Assembly (NCBI RefSeq): GCF_000724545.1
Contig: NZ_JHBV01000029.1
Coordinates: 62,001 to 126,000, forward strand
DNA from: Aureispira sp. CCB-QB1
Lineage (GTDB): Bacteria > Bacteroidota > Bacteroidia > Chitinophagales > Saprospiraceae
Direction of reading: 5' to 3'
Length of the DNA stretch: 64,000 nt
Made by a program: the position numbers and the translations under genes. This document shows, piece by piece, positions 34,394 to 43,294 of this stretch. The notes under the pieces are model-generated. The model was given only the letters and a program-made list of their open reading frames with translations, ran no database searches and was not told where the DNA came from. Position 1 is the stretch's first letter. Every line of letters begins with the position of its first letter.

Positions 34394-34801
34394 ATGAAAA
34401 AGCTACTATTAACTTGGGTAATTGTACTACTAACCTTTGGTCTAGGATGGGCGCAGACAGAAAACACATTTGTTCAAACGTTTATTCCTGAAGAAGATTG
34501 TTATTTTGCCGTTTTTGCTTTAAATGCTAATGCGACAGTAAATACATGGGATGAACCAACCATCAAAATTACTTACACCCTTAAAAACCTTCCCGAAGCT
34601 AACAACACAGACAAAGTCTTTCATCAAGTTGAAATGCAGTTTTACGAAGAAGAAAGGGTCATGATTTTTGAACTTCCTAATCAAGACAAAGCAGTACTAA
34701 ACAATGCCGAAAAAATGGTCGAATTCTTGGAAGTAGAAATCCTTATTCCTAATGGCATTAAATACCATGTTGTTCCAACGGCTTTACATCCACTACTATA
34801 A
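34394..34801 (+). CDS. Small secreted protein, paralogue 2
   Basis: 135 residues with a signal peptide (MKKLLLTWVIVLLTFGLGWA, cleavage after AQ). Its layout matches the protein at 33452: YFAVFALNANATVNTWDEPT, then IKITYTL, then RVMIFELPNQDKA and LEVEILIPNGIKYHV. Sequence identity is low but the order and spacing of motifs agree, so the pair arose by duplication. A different upstream region, a tandem repeat and a possible -7 element suggest separate regulation. No function known. Confidence 0.75.
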   Translation: MKKLLLTWVIVLLTFGLGWAQTENTFVQTFIPEEDCYFAVFALNANATVNTWDEPTIKITYTLKNLPEANNTDKVFHQVEMQFYEEERVMIFELPNQDKAVLNNAEKMVEFLEVEILIPNGIKYHVVPTALHPLL

Positions 34802-34871
34802 ACAAAGCATTAATTAGGGGTTGAGAACTTACTCAAAATAAAAAAGCATTCAATCCTAAATACCATAATTC

Positions 34872-34912
34872 AAGCCATAAGTTTTCGTTCAATCGTTGCT
34901 TATGGCTTTTTT
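34872..34912 (+). terminator. Rho-independent terminator
   Basis: A 10-bp stem, AAGCCATAAG (34872-34881) with CTTATGGCTT (34899-34908), and T-run, 70 bp after paralogue 2. Confidence 0.85.
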
Positions 34913-35001
34913 ACTTTCTTGTTGTAGGATAATCCTATGCTTGTGTTCAATGATATAATGAACCTTGGAACTTATTAGGGTACTAGATAGTTACATAATT
35001 T

Positions 35002-35880
35002 ATGAAACTAACAATTACAGGATATTCGACCGCTTTATTTGCAACATGGTATTTTATTGAAGAGTTGGGTTTACTCTTTGATGCAGGAGATGGGGTATCG
35101 GCTCATTTACTACAAAAATCTAGAAAAATTAAACATATTTTCATCAGTCATCCTGACAGAGATCATATTACAGGTCTATTGCAAATCCGTCAGTTAAATG
35201 CCCGTGAAGGCGGTTTTCCTTGGGTCTACTATCCCAAAGATGCAGGCTCCTTTCCTGCTATGGACAACTTTATGAGTAAATTTGATGCACATACCCAACA
35301 CAATATTTGGCATCCTCTAAATGATACACAAGACGTTCCCATAAAAAAAGGAATTTTGGTGCATAGCATAAGAAATGAGCACATTGAAGCTCCTAAAAAT
35401 AGCATTAAAAGTCTAAGCTTTGATGTTATCGAAGTCAAACAAAAACTAAAAGAACAATTCAAAACATTATCTCCTAAAGAATTGCAAACCCTTCGACTGC
35501 AAAAGGGCAATGATTTTATTACAGAAGAAAAAAAACAGTCTATTTTAAGTTATTCAGGTGATACTCCTGTCCAAGATTTCGATCGCTGGAAGCATTCTAA
35601 AATTCTCATTCACGAAGCAACATTTTTGGATAATTCTATCAATCCCCCCAAAGGGCAGAAAAAGAACCAACATAGCACCTTAGAAGAAGTCATAGAAATG
35701 GTGGCAGCATCTAAAGTAGAACAATTAATTTTAGGGCATTTTTCTTCTCGTTATTCCAAGCAACAAATCCAACAAGCGGTAATGTCCTTCGCTCAAAAAT
35801 ATGCTTTAAACATACCTATATTCTGTGTTTTTCCTGGCGAAGTTGTGAAAGATATTTTAAATACCAATTCTATTGTCTGA
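35002..35880 (+). CDS. MBL-fold metallohydrolase (RNase Z-like)
   Basis: 292 residues, all cytosolic. The first metal motif reads ISHPDRDHITG (HPDRDH at 50-55), i.e. HxDxDH rather than the usual HxHxDH. Later metal-ligand regions are SYSGDTPV (strand with the Asp), ILIHEATFLD and LILGHFSSRY (C-terminal His). The arrangement of the last three matches RNase Z/ElaC-type proteins (GDT, HEATF, HxSxRY), whereas the first resembles ComEC-type and other HxDxDH enzymes. Either a tRNA 3'-end-like nuclease relative or a phosphodiesterase. Monocistronic, converging with the next gene at 16 bp. Confidence 0.82.
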   Translation: MKLTITGYSTALFATWYFIEELGLLFDAGDGVSAHLLQKSRKIKHIFISHPDRDHITGLLQIRQLNAREGGFPWVYYPKDAGSFPAMDNFMSKFDAHTQHNIWHPLNDTQDVPIKKGILVHSIRNEHIEAPKNSIKSLSFDVIEVKQKLKEQFKTLSPKELQTLRLQKGNDFITEEKKQSILSYSGDTPVQDFDRWKHSKILIHEATFLDNSINPPKGQKKNQHSTLEEVIEMVAASKVEQLILGHFSSRYSKQQIQQAVMSFAQKYALNIPIFCVFPGEVVKDILNTNSIV

Positions 35881-35896
35881 CAACATCATAATGATG

Positions 35897-36463
35897 CTAT
35901 CCAAACATTCCAACCAAATACAAATACGTTACTACTATTATTATTAACAAACACCAAATGAGAATTTTAGCCGGCAATACTTGGGAAGCTTTTTGAAGGT
36001 TTCGAGCTACTAAGGTCTCCTTCAACTGCTGTACTTCTGATAGTGAATAGACAATATTTTGCTCTGCCAATACTTTCAAAGCCAGTTCTAAGCTCTTTCC
36101 ATTCATTTGCGCTGAAGCCAATGCTTTTTGCAATACTGTAACTGGCAAACCTCTGAAAAAACGCTCTTCAGCAGCTTCAAAATAGGTCAAAATAGTGCTG
36201 TATCTTTGAACCAATTGGTCTGCTTTTTCTTTGCACGCTTCTGGCAAAAAAACCGCCCAACCATCATAAATTCCTTTTGTTTCTACAAAATCAATAATCC
36301 GAATCGCATCTTTGTAAGCATAATAATAACGCCACTCTAAAACCATTGCTATCCCCTCTTTCTTCATAACTTCTTGAAATGCCTCTACATCTGCCGATTC
36401 ATCCAAAATGAGGTAAGGTACTAATTCCGTACGCTTTTCATCTACATTATGCTTCATTTTCAC
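35897..36463 (-). CDS. Tail-anchored membrane protein of unknown function
   Basis: 188 residues. The soluble part is helical and acidic (ESADVEAFQEVMKKEG, YDGWAVFLPEACKEKAD, EEFF-type helices) and the C-terminal helix IWCLLIIIVVTYLYLVGMF anchors it in the membrane. The start codon lies 17 bp inside the upstream helicase gene, so the two are translationally coupled. The opening (LVPYLILDESADVEAFQEVM) resembles small DUF2007-type signal proteins, but the match is weak. I do not recognise the family with confidence. Confidence 0.65.
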   Translation of the reverse strand: MKMKHNVDEKRTELVPYLILDESADVEAFQEVMKKEGIAMVLEWRYYYAYKDAIRIIDFVETKGIYDGWAVFLPEACKEKADQLVQRYSTILTYFEAAEERFFRGLPVTVLQKALASAQMNGKSLELALKVLAEQNIVYSLSEVQQLKETLVARNLQKASQVLPAKILIWCLLIIIVVTYLYLVGMFG

Positions 36464-38708
36464 TAAAATGTTTTGTTACCCAATCGGCATACCCTTCCGC
36501 CCCTAACATGGGTACAATCTGTATAATAGGCAAACCTTTCTCTTCTTGTTGCAGCATTGCCACTAAGCCTGTATAACGTTTGTGTGCCTTATTATTTCGA
36601 ATCGCAGCACTAACAGCTTCCTTTGTTCCCACCAAAATAACCAATTGTTTGCCCCTTGTTATCCCTGTGTACAATAAATTTCTAAAAAGCAACCGATTAT
36701 ACGACTCATGAATGGGCAAGATGATACAAGGACTTTCACTTCCTTGATACTTATGGACAGAAACAGCATAAGCCAAGTCGAGCTCCAACAATTCTGAAAA
36801 TTCGTATTCTACCTCTTTTCCATCAAATTCTACTACAACTATTTTATCAACATCAATCACTTTCTTAAGGTAACCAATATCTCCATTATACACACCCTTA
36901 TCATAATTATTTCTAGTCTGTATCACTTTATCCCCTTCCACCAACTTTTTATGTCCAACCCCCATGTCTTCGTTTTTCTTCTTAGGATTTAAGTTGAGTT
37001 GTAAAATACGATTAAATTCTACACTGCCTATTTTCCCCTTATTCATCGGACATAACAACTGAATGTCTTTTAGCTTGTGTAAACCATATGCTTTGGGCAA
37101 ACGTTTGTCAATTAGCCCTAAAATGTGTTGTATGAGTCGTTCAGGTTGACGTTCAGTAATAAAAAAGAAATCACTATCTTTCTCTGTCGTAATATTAGGA
37201 AAAATTCCTTGGTTGATTTTATGTGCATTGATTACAATCTGCGAATTAATGGCTTGTCTAAAAATTTCTGTCAACCTTGTAACAGGCACTCGTTCGCTTT
37301 GAATCAAATCGTTTAGCACATTCCCTGCCCCCACACTAGGCAATTGGTCAACATCTCCTACCAAAATCACCTTACAATTATCAGGAACAGCTTTCAACAA
37401 AGCACTCATCAAAAAAGCATCAATCATACTTGCCTCATCTACAATAAGCACCTCACAATCCAACTGATCGTATTTATTCTTACGAAAATAGCGAGTAACA
37501 AAATCAAAGGTTAATAAGCTATGAATGGTAGAAGCTTCCCTTTTCGTAATTTCGCTAAGTCGCTTAGCAGCTCGTCCAGTAGGAGCAGCAAGAACAATAG
37601 ACTCGGTGGTTTCTAAACAAATATCTAAGACTACTTTTGTAATCGTACTTTTTCCAGTACCAGGTCCTCCTGTAATAATATGCAGCTTGTCTTCTATACT
37701 TTTAATGACGGCCGCTTCTTGTTGTACAGCCAAAGTAATTCCATTTTTCTTGCTAGATTTTTCTATAGCAAGTTCCAAATCGGTTGCTTCAAAAACATCC
37801 TCAAAGACCTTTAAGCGCTGTATTTCTGCCGCAATTTCTTTTTCATAGTCATAATTGACCTTTGACCAAACAAAAGTCTTAGGGCTACCTCCTTTGTGTG
37901 TTAATAATTTGAGAATAACCCTTCCTTTTGCTGCCAACCTATTTAAGGCATCTTCTACCAAGTCAAAAGCAACTCCTAGCAACATCGCTGCCTCCTTTAC
38001 CACCCCTTCTAAAGGATAGCAACTGTGTCCCATTCGAGCAACCTGTTCCAGAGTAAATTCTATTCCAGAAGCAATTCTTGCGGCATCATTGACATCCACA
38101 CCCATTTTTTGAGCAATGGCATCTGATTTCTTAAAACCAATACCATCAATTTCCGTTGATAAACGATACGGATTTTCTTTGACCTTTTCAATGCTTTTTT
38201 GACCGTAAACCTTAAAAATACGTTGAGCATAAGCAGGTGAAACGCCATAATTTTGAAGAAAGATCATAACCTGCCGAACATCTTTCTGTTTTGCCCATGC
38301 CGATTGTATCCGTTCTAATTTCTTCTTGCCAATTCCTTCTATTTCTAACAAACGATGCGGAGCAATATCAAAAACTTCTAGTGTTATTTCTCCAAAATGA
38401 TCGACAATTTTCTTGGCAAATACAGCACCAATTCCTGCCACAGATCCCGAAGCTAAATACAACTCAATGCCCCTAGTAGTAGATGGAATTTTAACATCAA
38501 AAGCCTCTACAACAAACTGTTTACCAAACTTCTTATCATTCTTCCAATAACCTTCACAAAGCAAGGTTTCACCAACCTGAACTCCCATCATACTCCCCAC
38601 TACTGTGGTCACGTTGGCATGCCCTGTTTCCAATATTTTGCCAACAGTATATCCATTTTCTTCGTTTCTATAAATAATATGCTCTAAGCTTCCTTCAATC
38701 TTTTCCAT
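36447..38708 (-). CDS. RecD2-family ATP-dependent DNA helicase
   Basis: 753 residues. The N-terminal domain (1-80) has the OB-like opening GSLEHIIYRNEENGY. A helix-hairpin-helix region follows (about 85-210, with VAGIGAVFAKKIV and LLEIEGIGKKKLERI), as in RecD2. Then come the Walker A loop GGPGTGKS (347-354), the Walker B VLIVDEASMI, LVGDVDQLPSVG (motif III) and the C-terminal UvrD-type motif SVHKYQGSESP. RecD2 is a 5'-3' helicase acting in DNA repair and replication-fork recovery, working without RecBC. The start of the membrane-protein gene overlaps its 3' end, so they form one operon. All motifs look intact. Confidence 0.92.
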   Translation of the reverse strand: MEKIEGSLEHIIYRNEENGYTVGKILETGHANVTTVVGSMMGVQVGETLLCEGYWKNDKKFGKQFVVEAFDVKIPSTTRGIELYLASGSVAGIGAVFAKKIVDHFGEITLEVFDIAPHRLLEIEGIGKKKLERIQSAWAKQKDVRQVMIFLQNYGVSPAYAQRIFKVYGQKSIEKVKENPYRLSTEIDGIGFKKSDAIAQKMGVDVNDAARIASGIEFTLEQVARMGHSCYPLEGVVKEAAMLLGVAFDLVEDALNRLAAKGRVILKLLTHKGGSPKTFVWSKVNYDYEKEIAAEIQRLKVFEDVFEATDLELAIEKSSKKNGITLAVQQEAAVIKSIEDKLHIITGGPGTGKSTITKVVLDICLETTESIVLAAPTGRAAKRLSEITKREASTIHSLLTFDFVTRYFRKNKYDQLDCEVLIVDEASMIDAFLMSALLKAVPDNCKVILVGDVDQLPSVGAGNVLNDLIQSERVPVTRLTEIFRQAINSQIVINAHKINQGIFPNITTEKDSDFFFITERQPERLIQHILGLIDKRLPKAYGLHKLKDIQLLCPMNKGKIGSVEFNRILQLNLNPKKKNEDMGVGHKKLVEGDKVIQTRNNYDKGVYNGDIGYLKKVIDVDKIVVVEFDGKEVEYEFSELLELDLAYAVSVHKYQGSESPCIILPIHESYNRLLFRNLLYTGITRGKQLVILVGTKEAVSAAIRNNKAHKRYTGLVAMLQQEEKGLPIIQIVPMLGAEGYADWVTKHFSENEA

Positions 38709-38897
38709 AGTTGCAATTTATAACAAAAAGAATCAACAAGCAATTCTTATTTGATAGACACACAAAGTATGTATATTTTTCGTTATGATAGCCATCCATT
38801 TATTAGATTTTTGACAATTCATTTAGCTAATTTGCCAAACAACAATTTTTTGTATCTTATCTTTAAGTATATTTACCCCTTATAAAACAATTATCTA

Positions 38898-40811
38898 ATG
38901 TATCTTTCTTTTTTATTCCGCATTTTTTGCTTTTTATTCCCTTTTCAACTCCTTCTAGCACAAGAAAATCACAGGATTGACAGTTTAGAAAAATTAGCCG
39001 ATACTACCCTTTCTTCTGACCAAAAATCAGAGCTATATCATTCGATTGCAAAAGAATACTTAAATGTAGATTTTGAAAAAGCAGAAGCCTACGAAAACTT
39101 GGCCTTAAAGTTTTGCTCTGATGACAATCATAGCCAATTGGGAGATTGTTATGGTCTTTTTGCTGCCATTTATGCCCAAACTTCTAGATCCCCCCAAGCT
39201 TTAACCTACGTAGATAGCTCTATTTATTTCTATGAAATAGCCAAAGATAGCGTTGGAATAGCAATAGCCTACAACACTAAAGGAGCCATTCTCATTCAAT
39301 TACAACAATTTGAAAAAGGAGCTGAATATTTGTATAAGAATCTACAATTAAACGAACAAATGGGTGATACCGCTTCCCTAATGCCTGGACTTCAAAATCT
39401 CTTGGAAATTTATCGAATGATTGGCGAACACAACAAAGCCTTGGAAACAGGGAGAAAAGTTTTGTCCCTCGCTCACTCTACCCATGATATTTCAATGCAA
39501 GGATTTGCCTATCAATCTATAGGAGCTATTATGTTCAACTCGCATCAAATCGACTCTTCTTTAGCTTATTATCTTAAATCTATTCCTGCATTTAAAAACG
39601 CAAATAACTATGAACAAGTCGCTTTGTCCTATGGTCATATAGCACATCTTTATGCCTTCCAAAAAAAGAAATCATTGGCTTTGGAAGCGATTCAACAAGC
39701 AATAGAGTTCCAACCATTTATTAATTCTCAAAGTAACACCCTCGAATTGCAACTTTATATTGCTCACACCTATTATGCCATTGAAAATTACAACCAAAGC
39801 ATCGCTATATCCCAAACAGTGTTAGACACAGCAACTATTTTAAACGACTTTTATTTTCAAGAACAAAGCCTAAATCGCCTGATTAAGAACATGGTGCAGC
39901 TCAATGATTTTGAAGCCGCCTACAACTATCAAAAAAAACGAGAAAGTGTTCTAGATTCATTTCTAACATTAGAAAAGCAAAATGAATTACTAAATTTAGA
40001 AACCAAGTATCAAACAGAAAAAATTGAGCAAGAAAATAAATTGCTTGCTCAAGAAAAAGCTATCGAAAAAATTAGAGCAGATCGCAACCGTCAACTACTT
40101 TATCTGTCTATTTTTGCGATTATACTAATAATAATTATTTCCATTCTCTTAGTTCGCCAATCCAAAATAAATGCAGCTCGTTTGACCAATCAACTCAAAA
40201 ATCGCCTGTTGCGCAATCAAATGAGCCCTCATTTTATCTTTAACTCTTTAGTCGCTATTCAAAACTTTGTTTACAAAAGCAACCCCATTCAAGCAGGAGA
40301 TTATTTAGCTTCTTTTGCTCAACTAATTCGTGCTATTTTAGAAAATTCTATGGAAGAATACATCCCGTTGGAAAAAGAAATTCAATGGCTTGATAATTAT
40401 CTAAAGTTGCAACTATTACGTTTTGACAACAACTTTGATTATTCCATTGATTTAGATGAAAACATTGACTTGGATAATATGCTTATTCCTCCAATGCTCA
40501 CACAACCTTTTATTGAAAATGCTTTGGAACACGGTCTGCAAGATGTAGATTACAAAGGTAAAATTGAGGTCAAAATTAACATATCTAACGACATTTTGCA
40601 CATTAAAGTTTATGATAATGGCGTTGGTTTAGAAGCGAATAATAAACCTAACGATCAAAAAAAGCACCAATCATTAGCCCTTAAAATTACTAAAGAACGC
40701 CTACAATTTCTCAACAAAAAACGTGGAAAAAAAATATTCTTTAATATGAAAAGCCTTCCTTCTAAAGGAACTTTAGTTTCTTTTTCGCTACCTTTAAATT
40801 ATAAATATTAA
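38898..40811 (+). CDS. TPR sensor histidine kinase, LytS type
   Basis: 637 residues: a signal peptide (to about residue 22, ending LLLAQ), periplasmic TPR repeats (about 25-345), a coiled coil (about 355-395), a transmembrane helix (about 400-419) and a cytoplasmic His-kinase domain. The H-box is NQMSPHFIFNSL, with phospho-acceptor His445. The ATPase domain (about 540-637) has PFIENALEHGL and the YDNGVGL box. The whole is typical of Bacteroidota sensors that pair with a LytTR regulator. The regulator gene starts 22 bp downstream. The TPR part probably senses a periplasmic protein or peptide. Confidence 0.92.
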   Translation: MYLSFLFRIFCFLFPFQLLLAQENHRIDSLEKLADTTLSSDQKSELYHSIAKEYLNVDFEKAEAYENLALKFCSDDNHSQLGDCYGLFAAIYAQTSRSPQALTYVDSSIYFYEIAKDSVGIAIAYNTKGAILIQLQQFEKGAEYLYKNLQLNEQMGDTASLMPGLQNLLEIYRMIGEHNKALETGRKVLSLAHSTHDISMQGFAYQSIGAIMFNSHQIDSSLAYYLKSIPAFKNANNYEQVALSYGHIAHLYAFQKKKSLALEAIQQAIEFQPFINSQSNTLELQLYIAHTYYAIENYNQSIAISQTVLDTATILNDFYFQEQSLNRLIKNMVQLNDFEAAYNYQKKRESVLDSFLTLEKQNELLNLETKYQTEKIEQENKLLAQEKAIEKIRADRNRQLLYLSIFAIILIIIISILLVRQSKINAARLTNQLKNRLLRNQMSPHFIFNSLVAIQNFVYKSNPIQAGDYLASFAQLIRAILENSMEEYIPLEKEIQWLDNYLKLQLLRFDNNFDYSIDLDENIDLDNMLIPPMLTQPFIENALEHGLQDVDYKGKIEVKINISNDILHIKVYDNGVGLEANNKPNDQKKHQSLALKITKERLQFLNKKRGKKIFFNMKSLPSKGTLVSFSLPLNYKY

Positions 40812-40833
40812 TACCAATCATATTCCCTTTATA

Positions 40834-41586
40834 ATGAATGCACTTATTGTTGACGACGAAAAACAAGCAAGAGAAACGCTTTTGCAAATCATTCGATTAT
40901 GTTGTACCAACATCACAATTTGTAGAGAAGCCAACAGCGTATTAGATGCTATCATTGAGATAGAAAAAGAGCGACCTGATATTCTATTTTTAGACATCAA
41001 TTTAGGTTCAAACAATGGTTTCGAAATCTTACAATACTTTGAAAAAGAGCCTCTAAATGTTGTATTTGTAACAGGACACAACGATTATTTACTCAAGGCA
41101 TTACGCGCCTCAGCAGTCGATTTTTTGTTAAAACCCGTCAAAGGCAGTGAATTGATGGCAGCGGTTCAAAAAGTAGAACAAAAACGATCCGAACAACAAC
41201 GCTATCAATATATCGACACCCTTCTTTCTAATCTTCAAGACGAAAAAGAGAGCATACAAAAGCTAACCATTAGCACCGCTGATAGCCTCTATATTCTCAA
41301 TGTGGATGATATTATTTATTGTGAATCGGACAAAGGATATACTACTTTTTATACGACAGACAAACAAAAAATTATTGTCTCTAAAATTATAAGAGAATAC
41401 GAAGAAATATTGCCTAAGAAAAACTTCATGCGAGTACATCAGTCTTTTTTGGTCAACCTAAATCATGTTCAACGATACGACAAAAAAGACAAAAATGCTC
41501 TAATAACGACACTGAATTACCAAGTTCCAGTTTCTCATAGATTAAAAGCTAAAGTCCTCGGCTATTTCGATAATATTGGCAATTGA
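40834..41586 (+). CDS. LytTR-family response regulator
   Basis: 250 residues: a receiver domain (about 1-118) with VDDE (6-9), phospho-acceptor Asp54 in LFLDINLG and Lys108 in LLKPVKG, followed by a LytTR DNA-binding domain (about 140-245) with SLYILNVDDIIYCES and MRVHQSFLVNLNHVQRY. It is the partner of the kinase just upstream. LytTR factors bind paired direct repeats upstream of their targets. The gene ends in front of a repeat element and a terminator. Confidence 0.94.
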   Translation: MNALIVDDEKQARETLLQIIRLCCTNITICREANSVLDAIIEIEKERPDILFLDINLGSNNGFEILQYFEKEPLNVVFVTGHNDYLLKALRASAVDFLLKPVKGSELMAAVQKVEQKRSEQQRYQYIDTLLSNLQDEKESIQKLTISTADSLYILNVDDIIYCESDKGYTTFYTTDKQKIIVSKIIREYEEILPKKNFMRVHQSFLVNLNHVQRYDKKDKNALITTLNYQVPVSHRLKAKVLGYFDNIGN

Positions 41587-41589
41587 TTG

Positions 41590-41640
41590 TAGTAGTAAGC
41601 CTCAAAAACAGCAGGCTGTAAAAATAACAACGAACTACTA
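41590..41640. mobile_element. Short MITE-like element
   Basis: 51 bp beginning TAGTAGTAAGCCT and ending CAACGAACTACTA, with a small internal stem (AGCCT with AGGCT). No flanking direct repeat was found, so it may be an older or degenerate copy. Confidence 0.45.
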
Positions 41641-41663
41641 TTACAAAGTACTGAGTACAAATT

Positions 41664-41696
41664 AAGGTCATCTCTTTAAGGATGACTTTCTTTTTT
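41664..41696 (+). terminator. Rho-independent terminator
   Basis: A 9-bp stem, AAGGTCATC (41664-41672) with GATGACTTT (41681-41689), including one G-U pair, and a T-run. Located 80 bp after the LytTR gene. Confidence 0.8.
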
Positions 41697-41802
41697 AAGT
41701 ATCTTGATTTTGAGGGACAAAAGTCCCTACAATCTTTTTTTTTCTCTATCTTTCTTATTGATGCTCTCTAATTAGAACAATCGAACCAAAACAAAATCAA
41801 TC

Positions 41803-43143
41803 ATGTCTATAAAATCGAACCACATTTATCTCTATATTTTTCTTATCACAGCACTTGTAGGTTGTCGAGGATGCAGCTGTAGTCCACCCAAAACTTTTGT
41901 CTTAGAAAAACTGACCAAAGACATTCGATTGGATGCTGATAATGTTGCCACCATTCAAATTGAGCATCTAGAAAAGAAAAAAATGAGTTTTACATTTAAG
42001 TTTAAAAAACATGGAGGCAAGGCTTCTTATGCGATGCGCTACAACTTAAAACTAAATGACCGCCCTTACCGAAAAGCTATTTTTGAGCACGATGCAGCCA
42101 AAACGGATAGTGTTCAACAATATCAAAATGATCTAAGCTTAGAAATAAGTGAAGACCAACAACATTTGCTTGTCAAACACTTAGGAGAACCTGTTGATGT
42201 TTATCATATCTTGCCACTAGGAGCGCCCTTTTCTACTACTTTTAAAAAGGTAGAATTGAAAAAAAATAGTACCGCATTTCAACAAAAAACACTAAAAAGC
42301 CCCGAAGATCTTTTAACGGACTATGTTGCAAAAATGGAAACGGAGGCGCAATTTGCCAATAACCCAAGCATTAAGGAAACTCTAGATGCCCAAGAAGGTA
42401 TTTGTCCCCTCGACAAGAAATTATTAGAATTAGTAGGCAACCCGCTCGCTGATTATTATTTCACCAAAGAAGGACGTATTTCTTATCTTTGTACCCATGA
42501 CAAAGCTTGGCGGACTAGAGCCATGAAAAAAGTCTATCGTTTTGTAGGAGAAGCAAGCAGATCAAAACATCCCATGCCTCCCCAAACCTTAAAAAATGCT
42601 ACGGGTGCTGTTAATTTGTTTGTACACGGTTTGGCTGATCTAATGGATAAAAGAGCTATTGAACGAATGGTCTTGCCACAATACCCTTTGTACCCTTATA
42701 CCGAAGCAGTGTATAATCTAGAACATCATCGAACACTCCGTCCCAATGAAGCAAGAAGTATTGAAAAAAATTCCAAGAAAATTTTGACAAATCCTGCCTT
42801 TCGCAAAGAGTTGCCCGATCCTACCGCTGCTGTAGACGCAGCCATAGAGTTTCTCATCTTGTATCGAGACGATAAGAATACAAAAGCATTTGAAGAAATT
42901 ATAAAAGCCATTTTCCAGAAAGAAATTCTCTTGTTAGAACTAAAAAACATAGAAGCTGAAATCTTTTTTCCTTACGATAGTCGATTTTCTCAACAAGAGC
43001 AAGCTATTATTCTGAATCAGGCTAGAAAAGCAGCTCAACAATTGGGCAAAAAACAAGAAAATTTTCGATTAAAATCTTTCTTAAAACGTTTTGAAAAACA
43101 AACCAATACTGCTACTAAAACAGAAAAAAAGATGCCTTCTTAA
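41803..43143 (+). CDS. Lipoprotein of unknown function
   Basis: 446 residues with a lipoprotein signal ending in the lipobox LVGC (Cys21) and a Cys-rich start (CRGCSCSPP). The mature part starts with a beta-rich region (about 35-145: EKKKMSFTFKFKKHGGKA) and continues with long helices carrying many Lys and Glu, ending in a very basic tail (FLKRFEKQTNTATKTEKK). No known domain was seen. It lies between the LytTR system and the NHL-like gene, with gaps of more than 150 bp on each side. Confidence 0.7.
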   Translation: MSIKSNHIYLYIFLITALVGCRGCSCSPPKTFVLEKLTKDIRLDADNVATIQIEHLEKKKMSFTFKFKKHGGKASYAMRYNLKLNDRPYRKAIFEHDAAKTDSVQQYQNDLSLEISEDQQHLLVKHLGEPVDVYHILPLGAPFSTTFKKVELKKNSTAFQQKTLKSPEDLLTDYVAKMETEAQFANNPSIKETLDAQEGICPLDKKLLELVGNPLADYYFTKEGRISYLCTHDKAWRTRAMKKVYRFVGEASRSKHPMPPQTLKNATGAVNLFVHGLADLMDKRAIERMVLPQYPLYPYTEAVYNLEHHRTLRPNEARSIEKNSKKILTNPAFRKELPDPTAAVDAAIEFLILYRDDKNTKAFEEIIKAIFQKEILLLELKNIEAEIFFPYDSRFSQQEQAIILNQARKAAQQLGKKQENFRLKSFLKRFEKQTNTATKTEKKMPS

Positions 43144-43294
43144 GTCTGTTTACTAGAACTTAGTATACGATTATGGACATTCTATAGATGAAATCGGACA
43201 GCTTTGAATCTAAACGATTCAAAAAGCGCCAATTTTATTGCATTGCATTATATTAAATAAGAAATCATTCTACATTATTTAATTCTATTATCGT